64,000 bases of DNA from Bacillota bacterium (GCA_017889635.1 JAGGAC010000021.1:19798-83797), one strand, 5' to 3'; positions 38,039 through 47,569 are shown, numbered from the stretch's first letter. Notes: generated from the letters alone by a model not told the origin. Numbers and translations: made by a program.

Positions 38039-39118
38039 TTAAACTATTACCTTGGTGAATGTGTGAGCAGTCTCTTCTCCCCGCAGTACACGTAAGCCGC
38101 CTTCGGCCAGAGATTGCATTTCATTTTCTCCGGCATAAATATGCACAGGAGCAAGGAATGATAGCCGTTCTTTAATCATGCCGGTAAACTTTTCGGAGTA
38201 TGCTATCCCGCCGGTTAGGAGAATGGCCTCTACGTCACCGGACACAATCGGAAATTCGCGGGCGATATTGCGGGAAATATTCATCGCCATAGCTTTATAC
38301 ACCATATCGGCATATTCATCGCCTTCGGCAATCATTTTTTCTACCACGCGGCTGTCGTTGGTACCGAGGTGAGAGGTTAAACCGCCCTGAGACTTAAGTT
38401 GTTTAAGGGTAGTTTTTTCGTCCCAGCCCTCTTTGAAAATCTTCCGCACAAACGGCCCCATCGGCAGTGCGCCAGCCCGCTCCGGTGTGAAACTGCCGTC
38501 TTCGTCATTAACAATATCGGCAATTCTTCCTTTATAATGGAGGCTGACACTGCAGCCGCCGCCTAAGTGAGCAACAACTACACTGATATCCTTGTAGGAC
38601 TTGCCGTTTTCCTTGGCATAGCGGATAGCAGTAGCGCGCATGTTCAGGTTATGTCCGTGACCAAGCCGCTCAATGTCCTTCCACCCGGTAATCTTGTTCA
38701 TCTGCGGCATTTCATCAACTGCCACCGCATCGTAAATGTACGCCGGAATGCCCAGGGGTTTGGCAATCTCGTATGCAATCATCCCCCCCAGATTAGAAGC
38801 GTGCTCAAATACCGGCGCATACCTTAGCTGCCAGACCATATCCTCATTAACTTCGTAGGCTCCGGCCTGAATCGGCGGCAGAATGCCACCCCGGCCAACC
38901 ACGCAGGCAAAAGTACGAATATCGTACCCTTTGTCTGCCAAAGTTTTCAGCACCAAATCCTTACGAAAATCATATTGGTCGCCGACCGAACCATACTTGG
39001 AAATCTCCTCAGTCGAATGGGAAATACTTTCCCCAAAAACCTGCTTATCACCCTCATACACCGCAATCTTGGTGGAGGTCGAGCCTGGATTAATAATTAA
39101 TAGTTTTTCCATAACCAT
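38039..39118 (-). CDS. buk: Butyrate kinase (branched-chain fatty acid kinase)
   Basis: 359 residues, full length for the acetate/butyrate kinase family. Phosphate-binding motifs: LLIINPGSTSTKIAVYEG, VVAHLGGGCSVSLHYKGR, FSPERAG-like SFTPERAGALPMGP and ILLTGGIAYSE. It makes ATP from an acyl phosphate. Following the 2-oxoacid oxidoreductase by 1 base, it most likely acts on branched acyl phosphates from Val, Leu and Ile breakdown. No phosphotransbutyrylase gene is in the window, so the acyl-CoA to acyl-phosphate step is encoded elsewhere. Confidence 0.93.
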   Translation of the reverse strand: MVMEKLLIINPGSTSTKIAVYEGDKQVFGESISHSTEEISKYGSVGDQYDFRKDLVLKTLADKGYDIRTFACVVGRGGILPPIQAGAYEVNEDMVWQLRYAPVFEHASNLGGMIAYEIAKPLGIPAYIYDAVAVDEMPQMNKITGWKDIERLGHGHNLNMRATAIRYAKENGKSYKDISVVVAHLGGGCSVSLHYKGRIADIVNDEDGSFTPERAGALPMGPFVRKIFKEGWDEKTTLKQLKSQGGLTSHLGTNDSRVVEKMIAEGDEYADMVYKAMAMNISRNIAREFPIVSGDVEAILLTGGIAYSEKFTGMIKERLSFLAPVHIYAGENEMQSLAEGGLRVLRGEETAHTFTKVIV

Positions 39119-39119
39119 T

Positions 39120-39668
39120 TCACTTTCTGGCAGCTGCGCCGATGCTCAGGCCCTTTTCAAAGGCTTGACGGTTAAGCGGCAGCAGTTTAGGCTTGCTGCC
39201 CAGTTTATGTTCAATAGTATCCCAGATTATCTCTGGCTTAATAATTCCAGTGTAACCTACATAAACGCCCAGCATAACGATGTTTAATACCTTGGCATTG
39301 CCCATTTCCAGTGCAAGCTCGGTGACAGGTGCTTCCACGACAGTCACATCGTCACGAGCAATGTCTTTGGATACAATGGAGCTGTTAATAAACAGTGTTC
39401 CACCCGGCTTTAAAGTCTTCAAAAATTTGTCCATCGACGGCTGGTTCATAACCATCAGGTCGTCCATTTTATCCGCTACAGGAGCACCAATAGTCTCGTC
39501 GGAGATGACCACGAAGCAGTTAGCAGTACCGCCGCGCTGTTCGGCGCCGTATGACGGGAAAAAGGTGACGTTCAGGTCAGTGGAATCACAAGTTGCCTGG
39601 CTCAGGAACTTGCCCAAGGTCATAACGCCCTGCCCGCCGAAGCCAGCAACACATAAATTTCTTTCCAT
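39120..39668 (-). CDS. 2-oxoacid:ferredoxin oxidoreductase gamma subunit
   Basis: 182 residues. The gamma-domain signature VAGFGGQGVMTLGKFLSQA opens the protein, followed by FFPSYGAEQRGGTANC and VVISDETIGAPVADKMDDLMVMNQP. It binds CoA and links to the alpha and beta subunits. 14 bases after the beta gene. Subunit set and operon with butyrate kinase point to the 2-oxoisovalerate/branched-chain type (Vor) more than to 2-oxoglutarate (Kor). Confidence 0.9.
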   Translation of the reverse strand: MERNLCVAGFGGQGVMTLGKFLSQATCDSTDLNVTFFPSYGAEQRGGTANCFVVISDETIGAPVADKMDDLMVMNQPSMDKFLKTLKPGGTLFINSSIVSKDIARDDVTVVEAPVTELALEMGNAKVLNIVMLGVYVGYTGIIKPEIIWDTIEHKLGSKPKLLPLNRQAFEKGLSIGAAARK

Positions 39669-39682
39669 GCTCTTTCGCCTCC

Positions 39683-40423
39683 TTAACCGTTATCCCGAAT
39701 CACGCCAAGCGGATATTCGGTCAACATTTTTTCGTTGAGAAACTCCAGGCTCTTCAGAGGATCAAGTCCCCAGTTAGTCGGGCAGTTAGTGACAACTTCC
39801 ACCATGCTGAAGCCCTTACCGTCTAACTGATTCTGGAAGGCCTTCTTAATAGCCTTGCGAGTCTTTAAAGTATTCTGCGGCGTGTTGCAGCTGGTTCGTT
39901 CCAGATAGCAGGGAGCGGTCAGCTGGTTGAGAATTTCGCACATATGCATCGGATAGCCGTGCTCTTCGGCAATACGTCCTTTAGGAGCAGTAGACGCCTT
40001 CATGCCTAACAGGGTGGTCGGAGCCAGCTGGCCGCCGGTCATGCCGTAGATACCGTTGTTGATAAAGATGACGCTGATATTTTCGCCACGGTTAGCAGCG
40101 GAAACACTTTCAGCAAGGCCGATTGAAGCAAAGTCACCGTCGCCTTGATAGGTGTAAACCAGGCTGTCAGGATTAGACCGTTTTATACCAGTAGCTACCG
40201 CGCAGGCCCGGCCGTGCGGTGAGGTGATGTTGTCATAGCTCATGTATTCCATTTTAAGACCACAGCAGCCGATACCCAGCACAGCAACTGTTTTGTCAAT
40301 TATATTCATTTCTTCAAGCACTTCGCCAATCAGTTTAATAACTGTCGAATGCATACAGCCGGGGCAAAAGCCACTGACCACGTCAGGACGAATACCCTTG
40401 GTTCTTGCGTAAATCTTCTCCAT
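39683..40423 (-). CDS. 2-oxoacid:ferredoxin oxidoreductase beta (TPP) subunit
   Basis: 246 residues. The TPP pyrophosphate motif GDGDFASIGLAESVSAANRGE...FINNGIYGMTGGQ is clear, with GCCGLKMEY and HGRACAVATGIK as in VorA/KorB proteins; CPGCMH near the N-terminus is the usual cysteine region. It decarboxylates the 2-oxoacid on thiamine pyrophosphate and passes electrons to ferredoxin. In the middle of the operon with 14-base gaps on both sides. Confidence 0.92.
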   Translation of the reverse strand: MEKIYARTKGIRPDVVSGFCPGCMHSTVIKLIGEVLEEMNIIDKTVAVLGIGCCGLKMEYMSYDNITSPHGRACAVATGIKRSNPDSLVYTYQGDGDFASIGLAESVSAANRGENISVIFINNGIYGMTGGQLAPTTLLGMKASTAPKGRIAEEHGYPMHMCEILNQLTAPCYLERTSCNTPQNTLKTRKAIKKAFQNQLDGKGFSMVEVVTNCPTNWGLDPLKSLEFLNEKMLTEYPLGVIRDNG

Positions 40424-40437
40424 TTAATTCGCCCTCC

Positions 40438-41511
40438 TTAAATCAGCTTGGCCACGGCGTCCATGACCTGCTCTTTTTTCATAAGATTGCCGCCGGAACA
40501 CAGGCAGGTCTCAATTGGGCAGCGCCCTTTGACCGCCAAAGATACGTCCTCCAGCATCTGGGCGGGAATACTCATTTCCACATCCAGAATAGCCTTGACC
40601 TGATTATAATTCAAGTTCTCAATAGCCTTATACGGGAAAGGATAAACGGTAATCGGACGGATTAAACCAACCTTCTTGCCGTCGGCGCGGTACTTGTCGA
40701 CAACAGTCTTGGCAATCCGGGCGGAAATACCGTAAGCCACCATAACCAGCTCAGCGTCCTCTACCTGATAATGCTCGACCTGTACGTCGTTTTTCTGCCA
40801 ATTTTCATACATAACAGCAGCTTCTTCGTTGCCCTGCTGCATAATAGCAGTTGACCAGTTGCCCGGCTGAATCCAGCCACGGTTTGCATAATCCACTTTA
40901 TGGCCGATAGCCGCCCACTTTTTAGAATTCTTGATGGCGGCAACTTCCTCATCACTCTTCATTTCCGGCAAAACAACCGGCTCCATCATCGTGCCGATAA
41001 CACCGTCACAGAGGATAAGAACAGGGTTGCGGTCCCGGTCAGCGTAATCGAAAGCCGCAAAGGTCATATCAACTGCTTCCTGCACCGTGGAAGGAGCAAG
41101 CACCATCATTTTGAAGCCGCCGTTGCCACTGGCCTTTGTCGCCTGCATATAATCCATTTGAGCAGGCTGGATAGAACCTACACCAGGGCCGCCGCGCGAT
41201 ATGTTGGCGTAAACCATAGGAATCCTTGCAGCTGCACAATAGCTGATACCTTCGCTCTTCAGACTGATACCAGGGCTGGAGCTTGAAGTCATAGAACGGG
41301 TACCAGCAGACGCCGCGCCGTAGACCATGCTGATTGACGCAACCTCGCTTTCGCCTTGAATAAATACGCCGCCCACCTCAGGCAAACGACGGGAAAAATA
41401 CTCAGGAATCTCGTTTTGCGGAGTAATCGGATAGCCTGCGAAAAAGCGGCATCCGGCTCTTACAGCTGCCTCGGCAATAGCCTCGCAGCCCTTCATAAAA
41501 ACACGTTTCAC
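40438..41511 (-). CDS. 2-oxoacid:ferredoxin oxidoreductase alpha subunit
   Basis: 357 residues. GYPITPQNEIPEYFSRRLPE and ESEVASISMVYGAASAGTRSMTSSSSPGI are the alpha-subunit (POR_N) motifs; C-terminal SARIAKTVVDKYRADGKKVGLIRPITVYPFP is the typical domain II. The central segment SRGGPGVGSIQPAQMDY differs from the 2-oxoglutarate type and fits branched-chain oxidoreductases. Makes acyl-CoA, CO2 and reduced ferredoxin from 2-oxoacids. Confidence 0.92.
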   Translation of the reverse strand: MKRVFMKGCEAIAEAAVRAGCRFFAGYPITPQNEIPEYFSRRLPEVGGVFIQGESEVASISMVYGAASAGTRSMTSSSSPGISLKSEGISYCAAARIPMVYANISRGGPGVGSIQPAQMDYMQATKASGNGGFKMMVLAPSTVQEAVDMTFAAFDYADRDRNPVLILCDGVIGTMMEPVVLPEMKSDEEVAAIKNSKKWAAIGHKVDYANRGWIQPGNWSTAIMQQGNEEAAVMYENWQKNDVQVEHYQVEDAELVMVAYGISARIAKTVVDKYRADGKKVGLIRPITVYPFPYKAIENLNYNQVKAILDVEMSIPAQMLEDVSLAVKGRCPIETCLCSGGNLMKKEQVMDAVAKLI

Positions 41512-41525
41512 TTTCGTAAACCTCC

Positions 41526-41729
41526 TTATTTATAAACTTCAATAGCCGCATCAGGACAAATTACGCCGCACATTTTGCAGCCGATACAAGCCTCTGGCTT
41601 GGCGACTTTAGCATACTCATAACCCTTGCTGTTAACCTTGTCACCGATGGCAAGCACCTGTTTGGGACAAAACTTGACACAATAGCCACAGCTCTTGCAG
41701 CTCTCGCTGCGGATTTCCACTTTTGGCAT
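41526..41729 (-). CDS. 4Fe-4S ferredoxin (delta) subunit of the 2-oxoacid oxidoreductase
   Basis: 67 residues with two CxxCxxCxxxC-type motifs, CKSCGYCVKFCP and CIGCKMCGVICPD, binding two [4Fe-4S] clusters. First gene of the operon, 14 bases before the alpha gene. It accepts electrons from the TPP subunit. Confidence 0.92.
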   Translation of the reverse strand: MPKVEIRSESCKSCGYCVKFCPKQVLAIGDKVNSKGYEYAKVAKPEACIGCKMCGVICPDAAIEVYK

Positions 41730-42097
41730 GTTAGTTTCCTCGCTTTCTTGTAATTCAACTGCCGCTTACCGCGCTGGCAAACACGATGGATAGGCACTTT
41801 TCCTACGAGCCGCTGCAACAGCTACAATCACATGTTTTATACTGCTTTGAGACTTGACTTTCGCAATAAATTCGTCAAAGTTTTTGATTGCCATACTATT
41901 GCGGCTCTTTTTTATATTTTATATGTTGCAAGATCTAGTCTAGCACGTTTGGCTGTTAGAAACAAGATGTATATAAAGATTTAGAATATTTTTTAAAATA
42001 AGGCGAAAGTGCTTGCAGGTACTTGCTTTTCCAGGAAAAACCTGATAAGATAAGTATCTCATATCTTGCAAGAAAAAAGAAATTGGTGAAGAAATTT
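41730..42097. promoter_or_regulatory. Divergent control region of the oxidoreductase operon and GntR gene
   Basis: About 370 bases. I see no clear gene. Two inverted copies of TTGCAAGAT lie at 41926-41934 and 42063-42071, and TTGCAGG/CTTGC repeats occur near 42014; these are weak candidates for GntR half-sites. No strong sigma-70 or sigma-54 promoter was identified by eye. Confidence 0.3.
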
Positions 42098-42748
42098 ATG
42101 GCTATAATCAAAAAAACATCCCTGGTTGATCAGGTGTATGAAAGGCTCAGAAAAGATATTATTTCCCTTCAGCTTCCGCTGGGAAGCAAGCTTAATGTCA
42201 ACGAGCTGCAAACCAAGCTTGGCGTGAGCTGCACGCCCATTCGCGAGGCGGTAAACCGCCTGCAACTGGAGGGTCTGGTAGAATATGAGGTCAATGTGGG
42301 AGCGCATGTGCTTACCCTGAACGAACACGACGTAGAAGAAATTCAACTGTTGGCAATGACCCTTCATAAGGCGGCTATCTGTTTGGCTATGAAGGATGGA
42401 GACAAGTCGAAAATCGCGGCTGATTTTAAAAAGCATCTGAAAGAGTACCAAGCGGCGAAAAGCATTCAAAGTGAGGTAACCGCAATCAACATGATGGTTG
42501 GCACCTTTTACAAAAACTGTGGCAACAAACGCTTGGACAAAAGCATGATTTCCATTCAAGGGCAGCAGCTTTTACTGCGCTATGCCTATGCCAACTGCAG
42601 GGAAACCCGTGGCGCCGATGCGGCCAACTTTGCCCAGATACTGCTGGGCATACAGGCTGGGAACGTTCAGACGGTTTGCCAGGCACTGGAGGAACATGCG
42701 GAGCAGATGACTTGGGAACTAAAAAAATTATTTAATTCCCAAAACTAG
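42098..42748 (+). CDS. GntR-family (FCD) transcriptional regulator
   Basis: 216 residues from the ATG at 42098 (MAIIKKTSLVDQVYERLRKDI); the frame opens at 42023 but upstream codons lack family similarity. Residues 1-75 form the GntR winged helix (LPLGSKLNVNELQTKLGVSCTPIREAVNRLQLEGLVEYEVNVGAHV); the rest is an all-helical FadR-like ligand domain. Divergent from the vor-buk operon, so it probably represses or activates it in response to a 2-oxoacid or acyl-CoA (inference). Confidence 0.85.
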   Translation: MAIIKKTSLVDQVYERLRKDIISLQLPLGSKLNVNELQTKLGVSCTPIREAVNRLQLEGLVEYEVNVGAHVLTLNEHDVEEIQLLAMTLHKAAICLAMKDGDKSKIAADFKKHLKEYQAAKSIQSEVTAINMMVGTFYKNCGNKRLDKSMISIQGQQLLLRYAYANCRETRGADAANFAQILLGIQAGNVQTVCQALEEHAEQMTWELKKLFNSQN

Positions 42749-42782
42749 TGAGAATCTTTCTAATGCTGCGAAACAGTACAAA

Positions 42783-42856
42783 CCATATCTAAGCAAGCCT
42801 CAAAAAGAAGCATAAGCTGGCCTAAATTGGCACGCTTATGCTTCTTTTTACCCATA
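42783..42856. repeat. Dispersed palindromic repeat, copy 1
   Basis: Shares CATATCTAA-CAAGCCTC-AAAAAGAAGCATAAGC with copies at 47371, 56080 and 58518. The hairpin spans 42802-42849 (AAAAAGAAGCATAAGC / GCTTATGCTTCTTTTT, 16 bp). It lies between convergent genes and can act as their terminator. Similarity to the other copies stops soon after CCCAT. Confidence 0.85.
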
Positions 42857-43369
42857 AAGCTCAATTGCTTTTTGTCTTGCAATATCATTTAGTGAATCAG
42901 TATTATGTACTTCTATTGAAATTTCTCTGCTAATAATTTCAAGACATGAATCATGGAAATAAAAGATATAATGCTTACCATCCATGAAGCGTGTTTTATC
43001 ATGATATTGATGAACACTATTGCCTTTTTCTAATTCAGCAAGCCAATCAGAGTTTTCCACCTCGTAAATTCTATATGGTAATAGTCCTAACCTATGATAT
43101 CTATGGCCAGCTATCACCTCATCATTCGGCCAACCATATTTCACCTGAGTATAATGACTAAATTGAACACAAGCGACTCCCCTATCATCATTATTATCCC
43201 TAACATAAACAGAAGTGCCATCCCAGGTTGGAACAGGGCTATATAAATTAAATATAAGGATAACTTTGTGTTCATCAGATAAAATCACAGGACATGGAGC
43301 GCCACTATCTATTTTTATACCTAAATCAAGTTCTTTTAAAATTTGATTTCTATTGGGAAACAATTCCAT
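42848..43369 (-). CDS. Hypothetical protein, single domain
   Basis: 173 residues, no signal peptide or membrane helix. Rich in aromatic and charged residues (HYTQVKYGWPNDEVIAGHRYH, HYIFYFHDSCLEIISREISIEVH). I do not recognise the family; the layout is that of a small soluble domain seen in scattered single-gene cassettes. A perfect AGGAGG site supports translation. Its last codons touch palindromic repeat copy 1. Confidence 0.65.
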   Translation of the reverse strand: MELFPNRNQILKELDLGIKIDSGAPCPVILSDEHKVILIFNLYSPVPTWDGTSVYVRDNNDDRGVACVQFSHYTQVKYGWPNDEVIAGHRYHRLGLLPYRIYEVENSDWLAELEKGNSVHQYHDKTRFMDGKHYIFYFHDSCLEIISREISIEVHNTDSLNDIARQKAIELYG

Positions 43370-43394
43370 ATTGCCTCCTCTTATGGAAATTGAC

Positions 43395-44243
43395 CTATAT
43401 ACGCGGCCTCAATGCCTCAGCCGTAAGATGTGCTTCATAAGTTAATACCCCACTCAATATCATCAAAACAAGATAGGCAACACCTATTTTTAGGCGAAAA
43501 ACAGTATCGATATCATAATACTCATCATTCCGCTGTTTCCAAAACCCCCATGCACGATGAACGGCGGCAAACAAAACCAAAATTAAGATCGGACTAAAAC
43601 TAAACCAGATGAGAACCCCAATCAGTGGAATACCTATAAACCAACTATAAGGAGAAACCGCCCCGGCAATTCGCCCACCATCAAGTGGCGATGCCGGAAT
43701 CAGATTAAAAATTGTAAGAAAATATCCCGTAAAAGCTAAAGAAAAAAGCAGCGGAGAATGTAGTACATAGGCAGCTAGATGAACACCAACTGCCGCGAGC
43801 AACCCGAAAAGCGGACCGCCGTAAGCAATTATACTTTCCGTTGCCACATCTTTAGGCGATTCCTTGATGCCAATCAAAGCCCCTATGAAAGGAATAAAAA
43901 CTGGAGCAGTTACCGGGATACCCTGTTGTTTGGCAGCAACTATATGTCCAAATTCGTGAACCGCAATCAGCAACACAAAACCAACAGCCCACCATATACC
44001 ATAAATCCAGGCATATACAACAATCGTGGCTATCATAGATAATGTAGTAGCCCCGAACTTACTAAACTTGAAGATCAATAGTAATCCCTGAATAAAACTT
44101 AAAACACTCTTCCACTTCGCTAAAGCAACCAAGGCAGCAAATGCCCCGCCCAATCCCATTCTCTTATACCAGGGCTGTCGTTGTGGTGTTTGGGGATTAT
44201 CCATATTCTCATTTATTTCGTTTTCTCTATTCAAAAACAACAC
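43395..44243 (-). CDS. Site-2 protease family (M50) membrane metalloprotease
   Basis: About 280 residues with five to six membrane helices. The zinc motif HEFGH lies in LLIAVHEFGHIVAAKQQG and the second metal site in NLIPASPLDGGRIAG, both complete. Such proteases cut membrane-spanning segments of anti-sigma factors or signal proteins. The listed start is a GTG; a TTG three codons later has better spacing to GAGGTG, and MDNPQ further on is also possible. No substrate gene is next to it. Confidence 0.85.
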   Translation of the reverse strand: MLFLNRENEINENMDNPQTPQRQPWYKRMGLGGAFAALVALAKWKSVLSFIQGLLLIFKFSKFGATTLSMIATIVVYAWIYGIWWAVGFVLLIAVHEFGHIVAAKQQGIPVTAPVFIPFIGALIGIKESPKDVATESIIAYGGPLFGLLAAVGVHLAAYVLHSPLLFSLAFTGYFLTIFNLIPASPLDGGRIAGAVSPYSWFIGIPLIGVLIWFSFSPILILVLFAAVHRAWGFWKQRNDEYYDIDTVFRLKIGVAYLVLMILSGVLTYEAHLTAEALRPRI

Positions 44244-44381
44244 CTCAATCCACCTATGCTACATTATACAAGCAGGGCACCATATTAGTCAAAACCATCA
44301 GTTGCACCCATGGCAATCCTATCTACATGAGCCACCTTCAATAGCTTATCCTTCAACTACATTAATCTGAATTCTGCTTAC

Positions 44382-44434
44382 GAAACAGAGGGACAGGTAC
44401 AATTTCTAAACTATTGCACCTGTCCCTCTGTTTC
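44382..44434. terminator. 22-bp-stem hairpin terminator after dctP
   Basis: Arms GAAACAGAGGGACAGGT-CAAT and ATTG-ACCTGTCCCTCTGTTTC with one mismatch and a 9-base loop, 42 bases downstream of the dctP stop. Confidence 0.75.
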
Positions 44435-44475
44435 TGTTATAGCTAATTCTAAGTAAAAGGCCTGCCCTTACATTT

Positions 44476-45492
44476 TTACTTAACTGCAGTAAGTACTTTG
44501 TCCATTAACTCCTTGCCAACAACAGGTGCCCACTCATCATAAACCGGTTTGCAAACTTCACGAAAAGGTGTAACATCTGGACGGCTGATTTTTACTCCTC
44601 TTGCCTCCAAGTCGGCCAGCAGTTTGCCTTCTGCTTCTTGGTTAAGACGACGAGTTTCCTTGGCAAATTTCACAGCACCCTCTTTCAAGATTTTCTGGAC
44701 ATCAGGCGGTAGTTTCTGCCAAGTCTGTTCATTGATCACCAAGGGATTACTCTCATACTTATGATTAGTAATTGATATATATTTTTGAACCTCGTAGAGT
44801 TTTGCTGCATGAATATTAGCGATAGGGTTTTCCTGGCCATCAAAACTTCCCTGAGCTAAAGCAAGATATACTTCGCCCCATGCCAGCGGCGCAGGATTAG
44901 CACCTAGAGCCTTCAATATACTGATAGTCATCTTGCTCTCTGGCGTCCGTAGTTTAAGCCCTTGAAGATCTTCTGGCTTTTCAACCGGCTGTTTGCTATT
45001 GGATATTTGTCGTAGGCCGTTATCCCAGTAAGCCAAAGAACGCAAACCGTTTTTTGGTAGATCCTGCACTAGTTCCTCACCGATAGGGCCATCCAACACA
45101 ACGCCAACTTTATCCATAGAGCTAAATAAAAAAGGTAATTCTACAACATTAATCTGGGGAGCATAGTTTGCCACTAGGCCCGGTAAGGCCAGCGTCATAT
45201 CCAAGCTTCCTTCACTTACCATCTCTAGCAGTTGTTTATCCGATCCCAGAATTGAAGTAGGATATATCTCTATCTTAACCCTGCCATTAGACTGTTCTGC
45301 CACCCATTGCGCAAATTGCAATGATACTAAGTGCCGCGTAGTTTCAGTGTTTGCTGCATGTCCAAGCCGCAGTATTATTTCTTCATTGCCACCATAGGAG
45401 TTAACTGTTTTCTTATCACCGCCTAGCCACCAGGCAGCGACTAATGCAATAACCATAACTGCGATTAAAGGCTTTATCCAAGCATTCTTCAT
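44476..45492 (-). CDS. TRAP transporter substrate-binding protein (DctP family), orphan
   Basis: 338 residues. Membrane anchor or signal segment (about 7-24), then the DctP fold: ILRLGHAANTETTRHLVSLQFAQWVAEQSNGRVKIEIYP, SDKQLLEMVSEGSLDMTL, LPFLF, and the carboxylate-binding LKLRTPESKM arginine region. Binds an organic acid in the periplasm. No DctQ or DctM membrane subunit lies nearby. It follows a chemoreceptor by 80 bases on the same strand, so it may feed ligand information to chemotaxis or serve a TRAP carrier encoded elsewhere. Confidence 0.88.
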   Translation of the reverse strand: MKNAWIKPLIAVMVIALVAAWWLGGDKKTVNSYGGNEEIILRLGHAANTETTRHLVSLQFAQWVAEQSNGRVKIEIYPTSILGSDKQLLEMVSEGSLDMTLALPGLVANYAPQINVVELPFLFSSMDKVGVVLDGPIGEELVQDLPKNGLRSLAYWDNGLRQISNSKQPVEKPEDLQGLKLRTPESKMTISILKALGANPAPLAWGEVYLALAQGSFDGQENPIANIHAAKLYEVQKYISITNHKYESNPLVINEQTWQKLPPDVQKILKEGAVKFAKETRRLNQEAEGKLLADLEARGVKISRPDVTPFREVCKPVYDEWAPVVGKELMDKVLTAVK

Positions 45493-45572
45493 TGTTTATT
45501 CCTCCGCATAAATTATGTATGCAAACGTAGTCCGATCCATAAAGAACAACATCTTCATACTAAAGATTACTG

Positions 45573-47267
45573 CTATAACTGAAACTTGTTTACCTCATTT
45601 TTTAACTTCTCAGCCATAGCTGACATGTCTTGACTGGCGGCGGCGATTTGCTGCATAGAGGCGGATTGTTCCTCAGTAACTGCAGAAATCCCCTCTGCCC
45701 CGGCTGTTGTTTCTACCGCAATGGTTTTAATATTGCCTACAGAATCTACTACCGAATCACTTGATGCGGACAACTGCTGTGTTGCTGCACTAATATTTAT
45801 AATCTGGCTATTAAGGTTTTGAACCAGTTCAATAATATTTTGGAACTGCTGACCGCTGTTAGTAATGGTTTGCGTTCCCCGTTTTACTTCCACAGAACCA
45901 GCATCCATAGCCTCAACGGCAGTTGAAGTTTCTTGTTGAATATAGCCTATAATCTGGGCAATTTTTTGTGCCGCTAACTGTGATTGCTCAGCTAATTTTC
46001 TGACCTCATCTGCCACTACAGCAAACCCTCGGCCAGCCTCGCCGGCACGGGCTGCTTCAATAGCTGCATTGAGTGCTAATAAATTAGTCTGTCCGGCAAT
46101 ATTTCTAATAACATCGACAATCTCGCCAATTTCCCGTGAACTTTCCCCCAGTCGGCCTACAACAGCTGCCGACTGGCTGACAGCATTATTAATTGTTTCC
46201 ATTTGCCCAACAGCTGCCGCTACCGACTTACCTCCTTCTGTAGCAACACCTGCAGTCTCGCTGGATCTAGCCGATACTTCACTGGCGCTCTGGGCGATAT
46301 GCGAAATGGCATCCGCCATTTCCCGGCTTATAGAAACAGCTTTTTCAATTGCAGTTAGCTGGGTTGATGCTCCATTTGCAACTTCTGTAACCGTCTGAGC
46401 TACACTGCCAGCCGCTTCCGCTGATTGTTCAGCGCTTATTCTAAGTTCCTCACTAGAAGAAGAAACTTGTTCTGCTGCGGTACTCACTTGACTGACCATT
46501 GACTTTAGGCTAGCAATCATCATCGAAAAAGCCTGCACTAAATCAGAAATTTCATCGTTTCCAGTATAATGAGGCATTTGCCGGCGTAAATCGCCTTCCG
46601 ACACAAGCCTGGCTTCTTGTGCCACCGCTTCCAGTGGCCTGGATATACGACGGGCTAACCATATTCCAGCGCTTAAAGCAGCAATAAATATCACGATACT
46701 AATAAACAGAACGATTTGTTGCGAGCGATTCGCTTTAGCCTTGTTATCCGCTATCTTTTTATCCATACTTTTAGCGATAGAATCTTGAAAGGACTTCAGT
46801 ACAATATCAATGCTAACAGTCCGTTCTTCAGTGGCAGCAATAAATTTTACCGTTTGTTCGTTGCCAAGCTTATTTCGTGCATTGATGGTGGTATCTTGTT
46901 GCTTGTTGAATTCATTGATTACCACGCGTAGTAAGCGACTGCCTTTTTTCATATCTTCAGTAAATAACATCTGATCCAGTTGTCCATAAATAACTTCAAC
47001 TCGTTTGCGTGACGCCTCAAACGGTTGTAAGTACTTGGGATCACCAGTAAGGGCGTAACCCCTGACCTGAGCATTCTGCAACCATAATTCTGTACTAATA
47101 TCTTTTATATAATTGATAACCGGTGCAGTAGAAGTCACTTCATCATATCCCTGCTGCATTCTTAGAAACTGGGTATAATTAAAAACATTTACAATGGAAA
47201 ATACCACTACAATAACTATTGCAGCCAATAAAATCTGTTTGCCGATACTAAAGCGCCTACTACTCAT
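45573..47267 (-). CDS. Methyl-accepting chemotaxis protein with CHASE3-like sensor
   Basis: 564 residues. Membrane helix (about 11-31), an all-helical periplasmic domain of about 155 residues ([37 protein letters not shown] is CHASE3-like), second membrane helix (about 190-210), HAMP ([21 protein letters not shown]) and a signalling coiled coil with [43 protein letters not shown]. Same strand and just upstream of the orphan dctP gene. Confidence 0.92.
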   Translation of the reverse strand: MSSRRFSIGKQILLAAIVIVVVFSIVNVFNYTQFLRMQQGYDEVTSTAPVINYIKDISTELWLQNAQVRGYALTGDPKYLQPFEASRKRVEVIYGQLDQMLFTEDMKKGSRLLRVVINEFNKQQDTTINARNKLGNEQTVKFIAATEERTVSIDIVLKSFQDSIAKSMDKKIADNKAKANRSQQIVLFISIVIFIAALSAGIWLARRISRPLEAVAQEARLVSEGDLRRQMPHYTGNDEISDLVQAFSMMIASLKSMVSQVSTAAEQVSSSSEELRISAEQSAEAAGSVAQTVTEVANGASTQLTAIEKAVSISREMADAISHIAQSASEVSARSSETAGVATEGGKSVAAAVGQMETINNAVSQSAAVVGRLGESSREIGEIVDVIRNIAGQTNLLALNAAIEAARAGEAGRGFAVVADEVRKLAEQSQLAAQKIAQIIGYIQQETSTAVEAMDAGSVEVKRGTQTITNSGQQFQNIIELVQNLNSQIINISAATQQLSASSDSVVDSVGNIKTIAVETTAGAEGISAVTEEQSASMQQIAAASQDMSAMAEKLKNEVNKFQL

Positions 47268-47370
47268 AACAACATCCTCCCATGGTAAACGTTTTCTTAT
47301 ATTAGAAATATCTAGCCACCACTTTTTTCGACACCAGTTGACATTTTCCTCTATTTTTTTCGTTACGGAA

Positions 47371-47518
47371 ATCTACGACCCTGCTCCGTACTCCACATGG
47401 CTCATCTACAAAAACATATCTAATCAAGCCTCAAAAAATAGAAGCATAAGCTGGCCACAATTGGCAACTTATGCTTCTATTTACCCATAGCCCATCTATT
47501 CTTAGTTAAGTTCATTAT
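47371..47518. repeat. Dispersed palindromic repeat, copy 2 (with compensatory stem change)
   Basis: Hairpin at 47436-47482. Here both arms carry the same extra change (AATAGAAG pairs with CTTCTATT where other copies have AAAGAAG/CTTCTTT), keeping the stem. The copy extends left with CTCCACATGGC, shared with copy 4, and right with CCCATCTATT, shared with copy 3. It lies between two divergent chemoreceptor genes, where a terminator has no obvious use. Confidence 0.85.
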
Positions 47519-47541
47519 AAAACATTTGCAACAAGCAATTC

Positions 47542-47569
47542 TTAGTTTGTTAAATATTTAACAAACTAA
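47542..47569. promoter_or_regulatory. 28-bp perfect palindrome upstream of a chemoreceptor gene
   Basis: TTAGTTTGTTAAAT followed directly by its exact reverse complement, no spacer. It sits 109 bases before the chemoreceptor ATG at 47678 and 275 bases from the divergent one. It looks like the operator of a dimeric regulator rather than a terminator. Confidence 0.55.

Noticed and set aside
41561..41818. Cys/Arg-rich minus-strand frame over the ferredoxin gene
   Set aside because: Out-of-frame shadow of the ferredoxin subunit, whose cysteine motifs and operon spacing are clear.
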